Shown here piece by piece: positions 1 to 10,442 of a stretch of 64,000 bases of DNA (its first letter is position 1; each line of letters begins with the position of its first letter). The stretch is from NCBI GenBank assembly GCA_036346355.1, contig CM070591.1:18894001-18958000 (forward strand), in the 5' to 3' direction. The notes beneath the pieces were generated by a model. It saw only the letters and a list, made by a program, of their open reading frames with translations, made no database searches and was not told the origin of the DNA. The translations under genes and the position numbers were made by a program. The DNA comes from Rhipidocladum racemiflorum (taxonomy: Eukaryota > Streptophyta > Magnoliopsida > Poales > Poaceae).

Positions 1-1332
1 TGTTTTTGAACATGTTTGCCTTGAATTAAATCAAGATTTTTGTGTATACGCCGGATCTAGTTTTTGGTCTGTCGTGAGTTGTGCCGGACCGGTGCTTGGT
101 CCGGCGTGAATGGTCTTTTGCTCTCGATTAGGGTTTTGAGCAATTTTGGAATTGAATTTTGGTTTGAATTTGAGATTATGAAATTCGTGAGAATTTCATG
201 ATGCTTGTTTTGAAGTGGACTTTATGCAATGCTCGTGTGAGTAGTTGCATGGATTGGCTTTGAGTCAAGTTGTGGACTTGTGCTCGGATTCGTTTTTGTT
301 TGCTCATGTGCAGGTATTGCTCAAGGACGAACATGGTCGATGATGGGACCAGAACTAGGTTCATGGAGGAACTGAGGTTCGGGACTAGGTTCAGGGAGGA
401 ACTGAGGTCTTGGTGGTCAAGGATGTCATGCGGGATGTTCGGGCTAAGAGAATGGTGCACATGAAGAATGGTTAGTCACGTGTGTATGGCATGGTGGCCA
501 TACGAGTGCAAGAGTTGTTAGTCACGTGAGTATGGCTGGGTTGCTATACGCGTGCAAGAGTTGTATTTGGCCAGGTTGGGCAAGTGGAGTTGTGTTGAAT
601 ACATACTCCTTCTAAGATTAGGAGTGGGACTCTTCTAGGATTAGGAGTAGGAATTGTATTCAGGACTCCTTGTGTTTTGCTCCTTTAGATAGGAGGTGTT
701 GTCTCATGTTGAAGGGCATCAATCAGTTAGAGCTTTAGGGTTTGTATTCTTTTGATGAGAGTACTTTAGACAAAAAGAAATAAAGATCAATTCTTCTAGA
801 TCCTTGCGTGCTACAGTAACCACGTTGCTACAGTGTTTCCTGTTTTGGTTCTTATTTGCATGCTTGTTCTAATTATAGATTGGTTTTTGTTCTTTGAGTT
901 TTATTTTGATTTGATCCATCAAAAACCTTTCTAGGGTATTAATTTATAGTTCCTCAAAGTCTAGTTGATTAATCTTTTGAAGATCTTGTTTAATATTGAA
1001 GTTTTGGTTAGATCAATTCTCGTCATATTTTATCATAGCAAGATTGTGAGGTTCATAACTTTTGATCCGTAAATTCGATCGAGCTGATTCTTTTTGCGTT
1101 TGATTCGTATTGGAATCTAGCTTCTTGTGTCCAACGTTTAGATCGATCCGACGGTTGGATCTTTGGGAATTCGCTTTTTACCGAACATCTATCAATCTGT
1201 TTTTGTCGAGTACAAGGCAATTATTTGGTTTCATTTTGGGGTGAATTTTTAATAGATAAAAAATTTGGTTTTAGCTTCCGCACAATCATTCACCCCCCTC
1301 TGATTGCTTTATTCATATACTTCGATCCTACA
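1..1332 (+). repeat. Copia-1 5' LTR (partial)
   Basis: Nearly colinear with 17983-19311, including the shared end TTCGATC(C/A)TACA. The LTR ends at 1332, three bases before the primer-binding site. The upstream part, including most of the hairpin array seen in the 3' LTR, is outside the window. Confidence 0.92.
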
Positions 1333-1334
1333 AG

Positions 1335-1346
1335 TGGTATCAGAGC
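1335..1346 (+). promoter_or_regulatory. Copia-1 primer-binding site
   Basis: TGGTATCAGAGC lies immediately downstream of the 5' LTR. It is complementary to the 3' end of plant initiator tRNA-Met and is the usual minus-strand primer site of plant copia elements. Confidence 0.92.
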
Positions 1347-1372
1347 AAGGTTTTTCTAATCCATCTTAACCG

Positions 1373-3518
1373 GTGATTAGATTAATATATCGTTATTCGA
1401 CAAAACCGTGTGTGTTCGATGGTGTTGATTTTCAATTTTGGAAACCCAAGATGGAGGCATTCATCCAGGTGCAGGGCTTCGCAATTTGGGAGGTCTACAA
1501 GCCATACGAAGTCCCTACAAACGACAACGTCAACGACGCCAATCGCGCACATGTTGAAGCAAATAGCAAGGCGCACAACTTGATCATCCAAGGCTTGGGA
1601 CGCAGCGACTTTGATCGAGTGGTTCATCTTCGATCCGCATATGAGGTATGGAAATCTCTTTGTGATTACCATGAGGGTTCTAACACTGTCAAAGAGGTTC
1701 GCCAAGATATTTACAAAAAGGATTACATGCGATTTGAGATGAAACCCGGTGAGTCGCTAGATGACTTCTTTGCACACTTCAATAAAATTCTTAGTAATCT
1801 TCGTGCTTTTGGAGTTAGCTTTGATGATGTTGCTAATGCTAGACAATTGCTTTGTGCATTAGACATGTCTATTTGGGAGATGAAAGTTACATCCATTAGA
1901 GAATCAACTGTCATGAGTACACTTACATGAGATGTTCTTTATTCTAAGCTGAAGACTCATGAATTAGATGTTCTTGCCAGGAAGGGTAACTTTAAATCAA
2001 TTGCTTTGATCTCTAACCCTAACATGTCGAATGCAAATTCTTCTTCTAGTTTTGCTTTGTCCTCCTTGTCTTCTTTAACAGATGACCAAATTGAAGAATT
2101 TCCTAAAGAAGATCTGGCACTACTCTCTTCTCACTTTAACAAAGCTTTGCAGAATTTGAGAATGAGGAAGAGAGGTGGTGGTCATCCTCCAAGAAGCTAT
2201 GAGTGTGGTGTCCTCAACCATATTCGCACAAATTGTCCTAAACTTGCAGGTAAAGCATTAAGGGAGGAAAAAGACAATGACACAAGAAAGGAGAAGAAGT
2301 TCCCTTCAGGTGATAAAAAAGAAGAGCTTCATCAACCGCAAAGTTGTCCACCGAGTTCTTTCCACTCTTGAACAAGTCAATTTGAGCGATGTGGATTCGG
2401 AGAGCAGCGAGGATGATACAACTCAAAGCAAGCATGATTTGATAGGGTTGTGTCTCATGGCAAGAAGCAAGGATTGCTTCACCGAGGATGACCATGACAG
2501 CGACTTCAGTGAGGTAGATCCTTCTTATGATGAATTAGCTATTGCTGTTACTCGACTTGGTAAATTGCTTGACAAACGTAACAAGAAAATTAAGAAACAT
2601 GATTTTATTGATGAATCATTGAATGCTGAAATTGCTAGACTTAAAACTTTGATTCTTGATGATGATGCTTGCAAATCATTTGACCTAATTTACAATGAGC
2701 TCACCTTGCTTAGGAAAGAACATGCTTTCTTGTTACATCAAAATAAGAAAAATGAGAAATCTGTTAAACATGCTAGTTGTTCTACCATTGATTTGCATGA
2801 TACAACTCTATGTTCTAAATGCTCCATACTAGAATTGAAGTTGAATGATGCAAATGCTAGGGTTTCTCAAGTAACAGATGCTTTGCTTACACATGAGGTT
2901 CTTTCATGCTCAACTTGTCGCAAACAAAAAGGAAAAGTGGATGTTCCTTGCAATAATTGTTTAACTCTTGCTAACAAAGTTGATTACTTGCAAAATTCTT
3001 TGGAACGTTTCACTAATGGTAAGAAAAACCTAAACATGATTTTGGATCAATCAAAAGTCAGCACCCAAAACAAAGGTTTAGGTTTTGATTCTTATGCTCA
3101 TCATAAATCACATGCTCCCTCTGTTGTTAAAACACTTGAAAGTGGAAAATTTGAAATTGTCAATGAGCTTAAGAAAACTGTTTTAAAGTCTGCTGGAGTT
3201 TTATCTTCTACTATGATGAATGCAAAATGTGCTTCTACTGTTAAAGCAAAACATCATGTTAAGTACACTTACACTCATTGTGGTAGAGATGGACATATAG
3301 TAGATTTTTGCTTTAGACTGGCCAAACAACAAAAGAAAGAAAGAGCTAAGGCTAGGTCTAATTTCAGACAGGCACACTTTGTTTCTCATTATGTGCCTAG
3401 GGTGATGCAAATACCTTTTGTTGCTAAGAACACGGGAAAAGACAAATTTGTTTTTGTGCATAAGAATGCTCATGTTGTGCCTACTGTTGTACGTCGTGTC
3501 TCAGTACTGGATTTCTAA
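1373..3518 (+). pseudogene. Copia-1 gag (broken)
   Basis: Capsid/nucleocapsid precursor. The first block (1373-1930) has the copia Gag core with WKPKMEAFI near its start and ends in an in-frame TGA, after which the same frame continues (DVLYSKLKTHE). A first zinc knuckle near 2200 reads SYECGVLNHIRTNC, so its first Cys is Ser. A frame change near 2280 leads into a 413-residue open stretch (2277-3518) with acidic and coiled-coil-like segments. It also holds a second knuckle near 3275, YTHCGRDGHIVDFC, whose first Cys is Tyr. The long Gag with two knuckles fits SIRE-type elements. Stops, a frameshift and lost Cys ligands argue that it is inactive. Confidence 0.85.
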
Positions 3519-3573
3519 ACATCTTATTTCTAACCCCAGTACCGAGGCCTCGACAATTTCTGCTTCTATGTAG

Positions 3574-3813
3574 GCTTCTCACGCGAGGAAGGAGAACATA
3601 TGGCTAGTGGATTCCAAATACTCACGCCATATGTTTGGTGATAAGATTTGGTTCTCCTTCACTCGTGCATCTCGTGCTGAAAGTGTTACTTTTGGAGATG
3701 CTTCTTTCACTTCTGTTGTGGCAAAAGGTGCAGTGAGGATACAGGTGCATATGTTCAAGGGGAGAGTATCTTTATTCATGAAGATGATGATGATGCTGTT
3801 GAGGATGAGATAA
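3574..3813 (+). pseudogene. Copia-1 protease fragment
   Basis: Encodes the copia aspartic protease start: IWLVDSKYSRHMFGDKIWF, then VTFGDASF and VVAKGAVRI. The catalytic DSG is DSK here, so the enzyme would be dead. The reading runs into an acidic EDDDD-like stretch and stops at 3811-3813, at the junction of a large deletion. GAG-pre-integrase, integrase and most of RT should follow and do not. Confidence 0.8.
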
Positions 3814-4381
3814 TTGGAGTTTGCTGTGTGCTTGTGTGCTCGTTTTCAAGCTTCCTCGCGTGCTTCACATCGACAAGCTATCAAGCGAATTTTCAGGTAT
3901 CTCCATGGTCCTCAAGATTTTGGCATTTGGCTTTCTGCTTCCTCATACATTAGTTTAAGAGCTTTCTCTGATGCTGATTTTGGAGGATGTAGAATTGATA
4001 GAAAAAGTACATTTGGTACATGTCATTTCTTGGGCAATTATCTTATTGCATGGTCTTCTAGAAAACAATCTTCTGTTGCACAATCAACTGCTGAATCTGA
4101 ATATGTGGCTGCTGCTAGTTGTTGCTCTCAAATTCTTTGGATAGTAGCTACACTTAAAGATTATGGGGTTAATTTGGATAGTGTTCCTCTTTTGTGTGAT
4201 AACACTAGTGCAATTTGCATTGCTAAAAACCATGTGCATCATTCAAGGACAAAACATATTGACATCAGATTTCACTTTCTTAGAAATCATGTGGAAAAAG
4301 GCAATATTGTGCTTCACCATGTGGATACTGAACATCAATTGGCAGACATTTTTACAAAACCTTTGTCTTCTTCTCGTTTTG
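3814..4381 (+). pseudogene. Copia-1 RT C-terminus and RNase H (first part)
   Basis: Begins in the RT C-terminal region (CLCARFQASSRASHRQAIKR, FRYLHG) and continues into copia RNase H. Motifs include SDADFGGC with the catalytic Asp, a WSSRKQ block, STAESEYVAAA with the catalytic Glu, LLCDNTSAI with an Asp, the TKHIDIRFHFLR block and the terminal QLADIFTKPL. The frame is open for 190 codons. Tekay-1 interrupts the gene after the codons for SSRF; the last 17 or so codons and the TGA are at 16342-16391. It is downstream of the internal deletion and has no full RT. Confidence 0.9.
4377..4381 (+). other. Target-site duplication of Tekay-1 (left)
   Basis: TTTTG directly before the LTR start TGTAAC, matching TTTTG at 16337-16341. 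A perfect 5-bp duplication confirms an unrearranged insertion. Confidence 0.95.
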
Positions 4382-6263
4382 TGTAACACCCCAAAATTTT
4401 ACTTTTCCTAAACTCATGTGTGATTTGGCACTTTGGTGAATTTTTGGAATTTTCTGGAATTTATTTGGATTTATTTGGAATTTATTTGAATTTATTCCAT
4501 TTTGAAATAATTAAAGAATTTAATTTTGCAAATAAAATTTTGTTGGAAATATTTTATTTGAGTCCAAAATGATCCAAAGTATTTTCCAGAATTTTTCTGG
4601 AATTTTTCTGAGTCATTTGCTATTTTTAATGAATTAAATGAATTACTAGGAATTATTTTAAATATTAAATCGCTGGAAAATCAAACTCGGGTCAAGTACT
4701 GTTCATCCGACCGAGCCCGAGTCAGACTCGTGTTCGAGTCCGACCCGAGCCACGTGACTCGACCGAACCCACTCCTAACCCTAATCAATCCCAACCGTTG
4801 GATCAAGATCCAACGGCTGAGATCCGCCGACCCCGACCCGAGCCGTATCCGGCCCGGATCCGATCGCGCCCGTGCGATCGGGGCCGTTGATCGCGCCACG
4901 TGGGACGGGCTGCGATTGCGTCTTCCCGTCGTGTCCGAGCCGGACTCCGCCGGTGAGCGCCAGCGTGGCCGACTAGGGTTCCGCCTCGAGCACGCCTCCG
5001 GGCTATTTAATGCCCGGATCGCACCCGAGGATCGCCATCCCACGCCGGTCCGAAACCCTAGCTCACGCCGCTAGGATCCCCACCGTCTCGCCGCTATTGC
5101 TCGCCGGAGTTGGTAAAGCACTCCGCCGCGGTTTCGCCGTTTCGCCACCGTCGCCATCCTCCGCCGACGTTGACCCCAGATCGAGATCCCTTGCGTCAAG
5201 GCGCACCGTGCCTACCATCCACTTCGCCGGAGGGGCCTGCGGCGCCGTCGGGCGTGTCATCGTCATCGACTCGGCCGCAAGCCGCCGCGCCGCCATTGCC
5301 GTCGCCGAAGCTATCTCGGCCGTCCGATCAAGATCGCACGATCCAGATCTTGCCACGCCATCGCACGGTGAGGTTTCGTTCACGATCTCTAGATCCAATC
5401 TCAACCATTAGATCTAAATCCAACGGTCCAGATTAACCGCGTTCACCCCAAACGCGTAACACCAGATTCAATGGGCCGTTGATTTTCAAATCAACGGCCT
5501 AGATCTAGCCACGCGGGCCGTAAGGCCAACCGCCATGAGTCGGGCGCCGCCACAGAGAACGTGTCTTCGACACGCCGGGCCGCATGTCGGCCCACCAAAT
5601 CGCACCATGACGTCACTATGACGCCGCGCGCCCGCATGTCGCTGGTCGTCCCACCAGGCGCCGACGCCAAGAATGACGTCACAGTGGGTCCCACCTGCCA
5701 AGACCGTGGCCGAGCCTCGCCGACGCCGGCGATGACGCTACCCGAAAGTGGTCCCACATGTCGCCACCCGAAGCCGTGGGACCGGTCCACCGTGGACCGA
5801 ACCGCGCCGTGAGCTGAGCCCATGAGCCGGCTGACGTCAGCCAGCCAATCAGGAGCTGACACGTGTCCATGATGACGCAATAATTAATTTCCGAAAAAGA
5901 AAATGATTTATTAATTCGAATAATGATTTCAGATTTTGTTTCAAACTTCAAACGCTTATAACTTTTGCGTTTCAACTCCGATTTGAGCGATTCAAATTTC
6001 TAAATTTGTATAAAATTGAGATCTACCTGAATATAAATTTTATTTAATTTTTGGACTAAAGTTTTTCTCTGCAAAATTATTTAATTGATTATTTAAACTT
6101 TAATAAATCATAACTTTTGCGTTTTAACTCCAAATTTGACGATTCCAGTTTCTAAAAATCCAGAAAATTATGTTCTCTCTGTTTATGGATTTTATTTGGA
6201 GTTTTGGGATCTTTTTGCCTAGTGTTTATTTGTGTATTTGCTATTTGCACGCTTTACGAGTAG

Positions 6264-6344
6264 ACGTTGAAGTGCCGGAAGGATTCGAAGGAGAAGTGTT
6301 GACTCAGGATCCAACTCAAGACCAAGAGCAAGTACTTTTTGAAG
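6264..6344 (+). other. Candidate LTR exon 2 (acidic peptide) in Tekay-1 5' LTR
   Basis: An 81-nt stretch after a TAG acceptor and before AG|GCAAGT, the consensus of a GC-type donor. It starts and ends in phase 1 and reads D-VEVPEGFEGEVLTQDP and onward to VLFE. The diverged LTR A has the same 81-nt length at 46565-46645 and reads IEVPKGFEGEVLTQEP there. Most differences between the two fall on third codon positions, and there are no indels. The 3' LTR copy (14718-14797) has one base missing at CCGG. No start codon lies in or upstream of this exon in an obvious spliced leader. Coding status is inference. Confidence 0.5.
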
Positions 6345-7530
6345 GCAAGTTGTGCTTTGACCATGTTGATCCTATTTCGAAATCTATTTTGATTTAAACT
6401 ATTGCATGCTAGTTCAATTAGAAAAATACTTTGTTTAAACATGGGGGTTAGATAAATACCAATTTGCTATATGACACCTTGATTATCTAAGTATGTGCCA
6501 TGACCCTTTGTCACCCTAGTTGTGGTTTACTAGTTGGACATTATTAAATTGCCAACATGGGTTTAGACCGTTGTAGTATGCTGCTTAGACACACTTCGTG
6601 CTCATGACATGATTTTGGACGATCAAATGCTAATATGGACTTAATGATATATTGAACCTGTTTTGGAAAAGTATCATGTGATGTTGATGGCACGTGGTGC
6701 ATGGTAATCAACTGGGTTTGATAAACGATTTCGGCCAGGGCATGTGGCAAGAGTAATCAGTGGGCCGATTATGGCATTGGGAGTGTTGATTTGGTTTTTC
6801 GGGTAGTCTTGCCCTGGTCACTCTAAGGACTTAACCTTGCAAGCCTTTGAACTGGGTCATACTTGCAACCACATGGCTGGAATGGGACGGCCCTAGTTGA
6901 CTAAGTCGCTAAGGACTCACTTGTGGAGCCTCAGGTGTCGATTACACCGTTTGTGTGATTGTACGGAGGCGTATCGTGGTCGTGGCCAGGTACCCATCTA
7001 ACGGTGTGTTGGTCCCATACTTCGCCTTGGCTAAGGGAAGGGATGGTGTAGAGCACGAACCTGAGAGGACCACTGTGTTGTTTGAGGCTTCCTAAAGGCT
7101 TTGTTACTGAACTCGCCTTTGTGGTGTTTGACTGTATCTTGTGGGTAAAGTGCATAACCTCTGCAGAGTGTAGAATCTATTTGAATAGCCGAGTCCACGG
7201 TACTGGACAATGCTCGGGAATTACAGTCAAGGGTTAGACTTTCTGAAAATAACTTTGGATTTGAAAGGTTGGATTGGTTTACTAATGAAGATGATGAAAA
7301 TGTGGTTTAGGATGGGGAAAATGTTTATTAAAACTTCTTGAAAAGTTATTTACGCTTTACTGATTTCTACTGCTTTCGAATCTACTTTTATTACTTGTCA
7401 AAAGCTGTTTACCGCAAATATACCTTGAGCTATTCCTTTGTACCAAGCCATGCATATAGTATATTAGCTTGCATTCTGTGCATGACTTGCTGAGTACCAA
7501 GTACTCACCCTTGCCTCAACACAATACCAG

Positions 7531-7589
7531 TTGAAGAGGAGATTACGCCAGTTTCGGAGGAAGATTTCCAAGAAGACCCGTCTACTTAG
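7531..7589 (+). other. Candidate LTR exon 3 (acidic C-terminus and stop) in Tekay-1 5' LTR
   Basis: A 59-nt stretch after ACCAG. Joined to the single leftover base of exon 2 it reads VEEEITPVSEEDFQEDPST and TAG. The same 59-nt length and TAG occur at 15989-16047 (3' LTR), 42014-42072 (B 5' LTR), 47836-47894 (A) and 54500-54558 (C). The B 3' LTR copy (32888-32944) lacks two bases. An AATAAA follows at 7744. The intron between exons 2 and 3 would be 1186 bp, GC-AG type. Confidence 0.5.
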
Positions 7590-7881
7590 GGATGCGAGCC
7601 CAGTCAGTTGCCTGTGGTATACTGGATGGCGCCACGAAGTTATTTGATTTTCCGCTGCTATTATTTCTCTTTTAATAAGTTCTGCCTTGCAAGGCATATA
7701 TTTGTAACTCGGCCATAAGGTCGAGTAACCCTTTGATTATTTAAATAAAGTACTTTGATAGTATCGTTTGGTATGATTGTGATATATACCGATGTTAAGA
7801 CTGTGTGCACTAAGCTGCGTTCTGGACTAGTGCTGAATACACAGAGGGTCCGGATTTGCAAATTCGGGGTCCCGACAGAGG

Positions 7882-7894
7882 TGGTATCAGAGCC
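7882..7894 (+). promoter_or_regulatory. Tekay-1 primer-binding site
   Basis: TGGTATCAGAGCC, four bases after the 5' LTR end; complementary to initiator tRNA-Met. Confidence 0.95.
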
Positions 7895-8392
7895 ATACTT
7901 GACTGTAGGCTCAACCCTAGCTAGAATGGTCGTAGTGAGGATAAAACCTATTTTCTAAAGCTAAAAAGTTGTCAAGATAAGAAATGACATCTCGACTTAT
8001 CCCCTTCTCTCTTTTCTTGTCTCTTGCTGAAATTTTCCCTTACCTTGTCACAATTTAAAAATTCCGAGTTCTTACGTAAAGCACTCTTGTGACAGATGAA
8101 GGTTTTCTCGATGAGTGAGCATAGGTTCTATAGTGAGACTCCTTCGCCGAGTCGAGTCATAGAATAAAGAGTCACCCTTTAGGCGTTAGACTCCAGAGTT
8201 AGTTCGATTTGGATTTGCTTTGTTTGCTGAGTGTGCAGTATGTGTTGCAAGGCCCTTAGGCATTGTAAGCAGCCATACCAAGTTATAAATAATAAAGTTG
8301 GACCTTAAGTTACCCCTTTCGCCCGCATAAGTTCCATATTACTTGTCTATTCTTGTTTCCCTCTCATCTCTAAACCTAGAGCAAATCGACAG
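7895..8392 (+). other. Tekay-1 untranslated leader with internal deletion
   Basis: No reading frame of note. The first 200 bases match the leaders of B and D. At about 8097-8105 (GTGACAGATGAAGGTTTTCT) the sequence jumps from the start of the pre-gag ORF of B/D to its end, removing about 700 bp. The remainder (GAGTGAGCATAGG onward) matches the B/D spacer before gag. Confidence 0.8.
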
Positions 8393-9300
8393 ATGGTGAA
8401 CACCCGTGGGAACTTTGGAAGCAATGGGAGTGGATCTCGCCCAGCAGAAAACCCCAATGATGGAGCACCAGCACCACCAGTTGATATGCAGAGTTTTGGA
8501 GCCTTTCTTGCTGCCCAGACTCAGTTGATGCATGCTATGATGCAACAAATGCAGCACGTCCTTTGCTCAGGCCACCGCTAATCAAGTTAATCGTGACCAC
8601 GCCGAGAATACAAGGCTGTCAGAGTTCATGAGGACTCACCCACCCACTTTCTCTGGGAATGCCAATCCGTTGGAGGCCGACGATTGGTTAAGATCAATTG
8701 AGAGGAAGCTACACATAGCTCAATGCATAGGGAATGAGAAGGTACTTTACGCTTCTCATCAGTTGGAAGGAACAGCCACCGAATGGTGGGAGAACTTCGT
8801 GCCACGCAGAGAACCCCAAGATATCACTTGGGAAGAGTTCACATTGCATTCAAGCGATATCACGTGCTGAAGGAATCATGGACCTTAAGAAGGAGGAGTT
8901 CAGAGCATCAAGCAAGGTAATCAGCCGATGGTCGACTACCTGAACAAGTTCACACAGCTAGCACGCTACGCTTTTGAGGATGTAGCGACAGATAAATCCA
9001 GGCAGTCTCGTTTTATGAAGGGACTTAACTCAGATTGCAAGTAGGGTTGATCACCCACACCTTTCCAGATTTCCAAGAGTTGGTGAATAAGGCGCTTATT
9101 CTTGAGGACAAGCGCAAGGAACCGGATGAGAACAGAAGCGCAGGATGCAACAAAGCAAGGATCACGTCGAGGAACGCATAGCGCTTGAGAGTTGCACCAA
9201 ATCAATTCTTGATTCCAACCACGTAATGCAACAAGGACACCATCCCCAGCACCAAGACCTGCCAATCGTAACTACGGACCCAGCCCCCGCTAGAAACGCT
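8393..9300 (+). pseudogene. Tekay-1 gag (broken)
   Basis: Starts MVNTRGNFGSNGSG, the same start as D (62485) and B (40507). The Gag core follows with the frame changing near 8565 and again near 8850. Motifs: PPTFSGNANPLEADDWLRS, then KVLYASHQLEGTATEWWENF, then the MDLKKEEFRA block, LNKFTQLARYA and THTFPDFQELVNKALILED. A zinc knuckle near 9345 should read CxxCxxxGHxxxxC. The two first Cys codons read CGC (Arg), and a one-base insertion at AGCTTGT shifts the last Cys out of frame. Several breaks coincide with CTG or CNG sites, so part of the damage may be sequence error. Confidence 0.85.
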
Positions 9301-9537
9301 ACCCCAGGCGGCCAAAGAAGGAACAGTGAGACGCCGCTACAATCGCAACGAGCCAGGACACTTTGCCAACAGCTTGTCCAAAGAAGACAGCGAGGCGACC
9401 CGATTCGCTTCAATCTAGGAACCACCCAGCTAGGACGCCAAGCACCAGAGCCACACCCAGGCATCGTGGTGAGAGGCCGAGTCAACCATGTCACCGCGGA
9501 TGCACTTTGCAAAATGCTACGGACGTCAGATCGGGTA

Positions 9538-9910
9538 AGTTACTTGTTAACTCAAGTACACCTGCAATTTTGTTTGACTCTGGAGCTTCGCATTCGTTTG
9601 TTTCGCAAGGCTTTGCTACTAGAAATGATTTAAGGATTGCAAGACTTAAGTGCATGCTTTTAGTTCAAACCCACAGTTCAACTCCGGACGGAAGTAGGAT
9701 GTTCCGGTGAGAATACTAATAGATGGAATAGAGTTCCTAGCAAACCTTATAATTTTGGAGACCCGGACCTTAGATGTTATATTGGGAATGGATTGGTTAT
9801 CCAAGCACAAGGCCGTATTGGATTGTGGACGAAGGACTATCTCGATTGAGAGCCCGTGTGGGAAGAAAGTGGAATTTCAAGCCACCGCATGCTTAGAGAT
9901 GGACAGTTGA
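9538..9910 (+). pseudogene. Tekay-1 aspartic protease
   Basis: Retropepsin-like protease. The catalytic ILFDSGASHSFVS lies at about 9567-9605, with DSGA intact. A frame change near 9708 leads into RILIDGIEFLANLIILE and the flap/second motif TLDVILGMDWLSKHKA. The order and spacing are normal for Ty3/gypsy elements. It would process the Gag-Pol precursor in the particle; the frameshift prevents that here as written. Confidence 0.85.
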
Positions 9911-9953
9911 TGGTTAACAATACCAAGGCAATCAGCATAGAGGATGTCCGGTA

Positions 9954-10355
9954 GTGAATGAGTACCCAGATGTTTTCCCGAGGATCTACGGTGTGCCGCT
10001 GACGAGGGACATAGAGTTTGTGATAGAGCTTGTACCTGCACAAAGACCGATAGCAAAGAGACCCTATCGGATGTCCACCGAGGAGTTGGTAGAGATGAAG
10101 AAACAGCTAGAAGAGTTAATGGAGAAAGGATTTATCAGACCGAGTTCGTCGTGGGGAGCACCAGTTTTGTTTGTCAAGAAGAAGGGCGGGAGTTTCGGGA
10201 TGTGCATTGACTACCGTGCACTCAATGAAGTCACCGTGAAGAATAAGTATCCGCTACCCAGGATTGATGATTTGTTTGATCAGTTAAGAGGAGCCGGAGT
10301 TTTCTCCAAGATTGATCTGAGATCAGGATACCATCGATTGAAGATCCGATCGTAA
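9954..10355 (+). pseudogene. Tekay-1 reverse transcriptase, N-terminal part
   Basis: Open frame with the Ty3/gypsy RT fingers: PYRMSTEELVEMKKQLEEL, GFIRPSSSWGAPVLFVKKK, then MCIDYRALNEVTVKNKYPLP and RIDDLFDQLRGAGVFSKIDL with the first catalytic Asp. It ends at a TAA at 10353-10355. The following two-base loss (GATATTCAAGATCGC) is also present in B and D. Confidence 0.9.
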
Positions 10356-10442
10356 GATATTCAAGATCGCATTCTCGTCAAGATATGGACATTCTGAGTT
10401 TCTGATTATGTCCTTTGGTCGACGAATGCGCCAGCTTATTTC

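Larger units (their letters stand above)
4382..7877 (+). repeat. Tekay-1 5' LTR
   Basis: TGTAACACCCC to GGGTCCCGACA, 3496 bp. In order: AT-rich start; dyad-rich GC block with a TATA-like CTATTTAA at 5001-5008; ATG-free GC-rich leader to a possible splice donor at about 5370; motifs built on GATCCAACGG; TGACGTCA-type sites near 5608, 5672 and 5832; acidic exon candidate 6264-6344; AT-rich intron-like stretch; terminal exon candidate 7531-7589; AATAAA at 7744-7749; LTR end. Confidence 0.95.

Noticed and set aside
6170..6397. Hydrophobic ORF MFSLFMDFIWSFG and onward as a membrane protein in the Tekay LTR
   Set aside because: The hydrophobic part falls in a T-rich stretch before a splice-acceptor-like TAG. 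The diverged LTR A has stops and a shifted frame there, while the part after the acceptor is conserved. S1 shows the same arrangement (27699-27879).
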